Assembly (NCBI GenBank): GCA_015075635.1
Contig: JABTUA010000001.1
Location: forward strand, 3,224,001-3,288,000
Length of the DNA stretch: 64,000 nucleotides
Direction of reading: 5' to 3'
Source: Polyangiaceae bacterium
Lineage (GTDB): Bacteria; Myxococcota_A; Polyangia; Polyangiales; Polyangiaceae
Shown piece after piece: positions 63,506-64,000 of this stretch (positions within the stretch are counted from its first letter, which is position 1; every line of letters begins with the position of its first letter). The notes under the pieces are model-generated. The model worked only from the letters and a program-made list of their open reading frames with translations. It was not told where the DNA came from and did not search any database. The translations under genes were made by a program, and so were the position numbers.

Positions 63506-63975
63506 TGCTGGTTTTACCTTCCCCTGTGCTCTCGGGATTTTGCTTGGTCGACCTAGCCCGCTCCGTGCTCACGACGGGGCAGGCGCGCCTCGAAACCGAC
63601 GGCTTTGGGAGTCCTCCGCGTGCCGGCCCGATTTTGGCCACGCCATCTTGCTGAAGCTGACCCAAGACAGTCAAGAGAGTTTGGGTCATTTGGCACGTTT
63701 CGCGCACCGGTAGAAAGTTGCACGGTCCCACGAATTACCGCGCTGCGTTGAGATTGACCCGTCCGGGCGCGCTCACACCGGTAAGCGGTTAGCGAAGCGG
63801 CGCCCTCGGCGACCCCGAGTCTGACCCCGCCGCTCGGGGCGGCTTGGGAGGTCCCCCGAACGGGAGCCGCGAAAGTCGCCGGAAGGGCAAGAAAAACCCG
63901 CCAGTATCGGCAGCGTTCGCGCGCTTGCGCTCGCTCTGACGCGGCGGCTATAGTCGCCTGCGCTTCGGCGGGGCA
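63506..63975. other. Divergent intergenic region with candidate regulatory sites
   Basis: No gene seen. A perfect inverted repeat TGACCCAA (63658-63665) and TTGGGTCA (63681-63688) encloses a TTGACT on the minus strand, 150 bases upstream of the exbB-like gene. TTTGGCACGTTTCGCGCA near 63690 resembles a sigma-54 site (GG-N10-GC) on the plus strand. Both are weak guesses. Confidence 0.35.
63925..63954 (+). promoter_or_regulatory. Candidate sigma-70-type promoter pointing out of the window
   Basis: TTGCGC (63925-63930), an 18-base spacer and TATAGT (63949-63954). Transcription would start near 63961 and enter a possible gene starting at the GTG at 63976. Confidence 0.45.
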
Positions 63976-64000
63976 GTGAGCGTCCGTGTGAAGTCGATTC
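63976..64000 (+). CDS. Possible start of a gene cut by the window end
   Basis: GTG at 63976, with GGCGGGG just upstream, opens a frame (VSVRVKSI) to the window edge. Only eight codons are visible, so this is a guess. Confidence 0.2.

Noticed and set aside
63690..63704. GG-N10-GC as a firm sigma-54 promoter
   Set aside because: The -12 side is GCGCA, not TTGCA, and no gene start follows within 200 bases.

Overview
The window is very GC-rich bacterial DNA with almost no G/C-poor third codon positions. It carries many features typical of myxobacteria (Myxococcota, probably class Polyangia). These include transmembrane Ser/Thr kinases, one with the HRDVSP variant of the catalytic loop, Gly/Ser-linker lipoproteins, PEGA/TPR and GYF/zinc-ribbon proteins, a GltJ/AgmX-like protein, and an ExbB-ExbD-ExbD motor set like AglRQS. 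No phage, plasmid, insertion sequence, CRISPR array or tRNA gene was seen. Assignment is by family recognition only; no search was run.

Layout. 1-10.8 kb: a truncated two-ATPase-domain kinase, a receiver protein, a TerB-like protein, a large repeat-containing protein, hisF, a zinc-ribbon membrane protein, a Ser/Thr kinase with two extracytoplasmic PPC-like domains, a secreted propeller-like protein and an outer-membrane protein. Nearly every gene here is broken by one or more single-base indels although the protein continues in another frame, which looks like sequence error. 10.8-20.6 kb: a four-gene minus-strand operon that is a tandem duplication of an S41-like peptidase plus lipoprotein pair, each junction overlapping by 4 bases. 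It is divergent from two radical SAM genes, the second a B12-binding/radical SAM/PCMT-like methyltransferase fusion. 20.6-22.6 kb: erpA, an RpoH-type sigma factor and the RNase P RNA gene. 22.9-27.7 kb: a GltJ-like protein, a MshEN-receiver-TPR protein and an NtrC-type activator. 27.8-36.8 kb: queA-tgt-hydrolase lipoprotein, a PEGA protein, a lipoprotein, a second Ser/Thr kinase and a small DUF protein. 37-39.9 kb: korAB.

40-55 kb holds most of an ethylmalonyl-CoA pathway in three separated blocks: a RamB/ScfR-type regulator divergent from 3-hydroxybutyryl-CoA dehydrogenase; meaB with an ethylmalonyl-CoA mutase of the MeaA type; and crotonyl-CoA carboxylase/reductase divergent from methylsuccinyl-CoA dehydrogenase and mesaconyl-CoA hydratase. 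clpS-clpA and two membrane or zinc-finger genes lie between. Together these enzymes would turn acetoacetyl-CoA into methylmalyl-CoA, allowing growth on acetyl-CoA without the glyoxylate shunt. The KorAB pair, which makes or consumes 2-oxoglutarate using ferredoxin, fits the same central-carbon theme.

55-64 kb: a GYF membrane protein, a fused HyuA-HyuB hydantoinase/oxoprolinase, an orphan ABC ATPase, and the ExbB-ExbD-ExbD operon with a Cys-containing membrane protein, in which two strong stem-loops separate the cistrons. Intergenic gaps, above all those between convergent genes, hold two families of short palindromic repeats.
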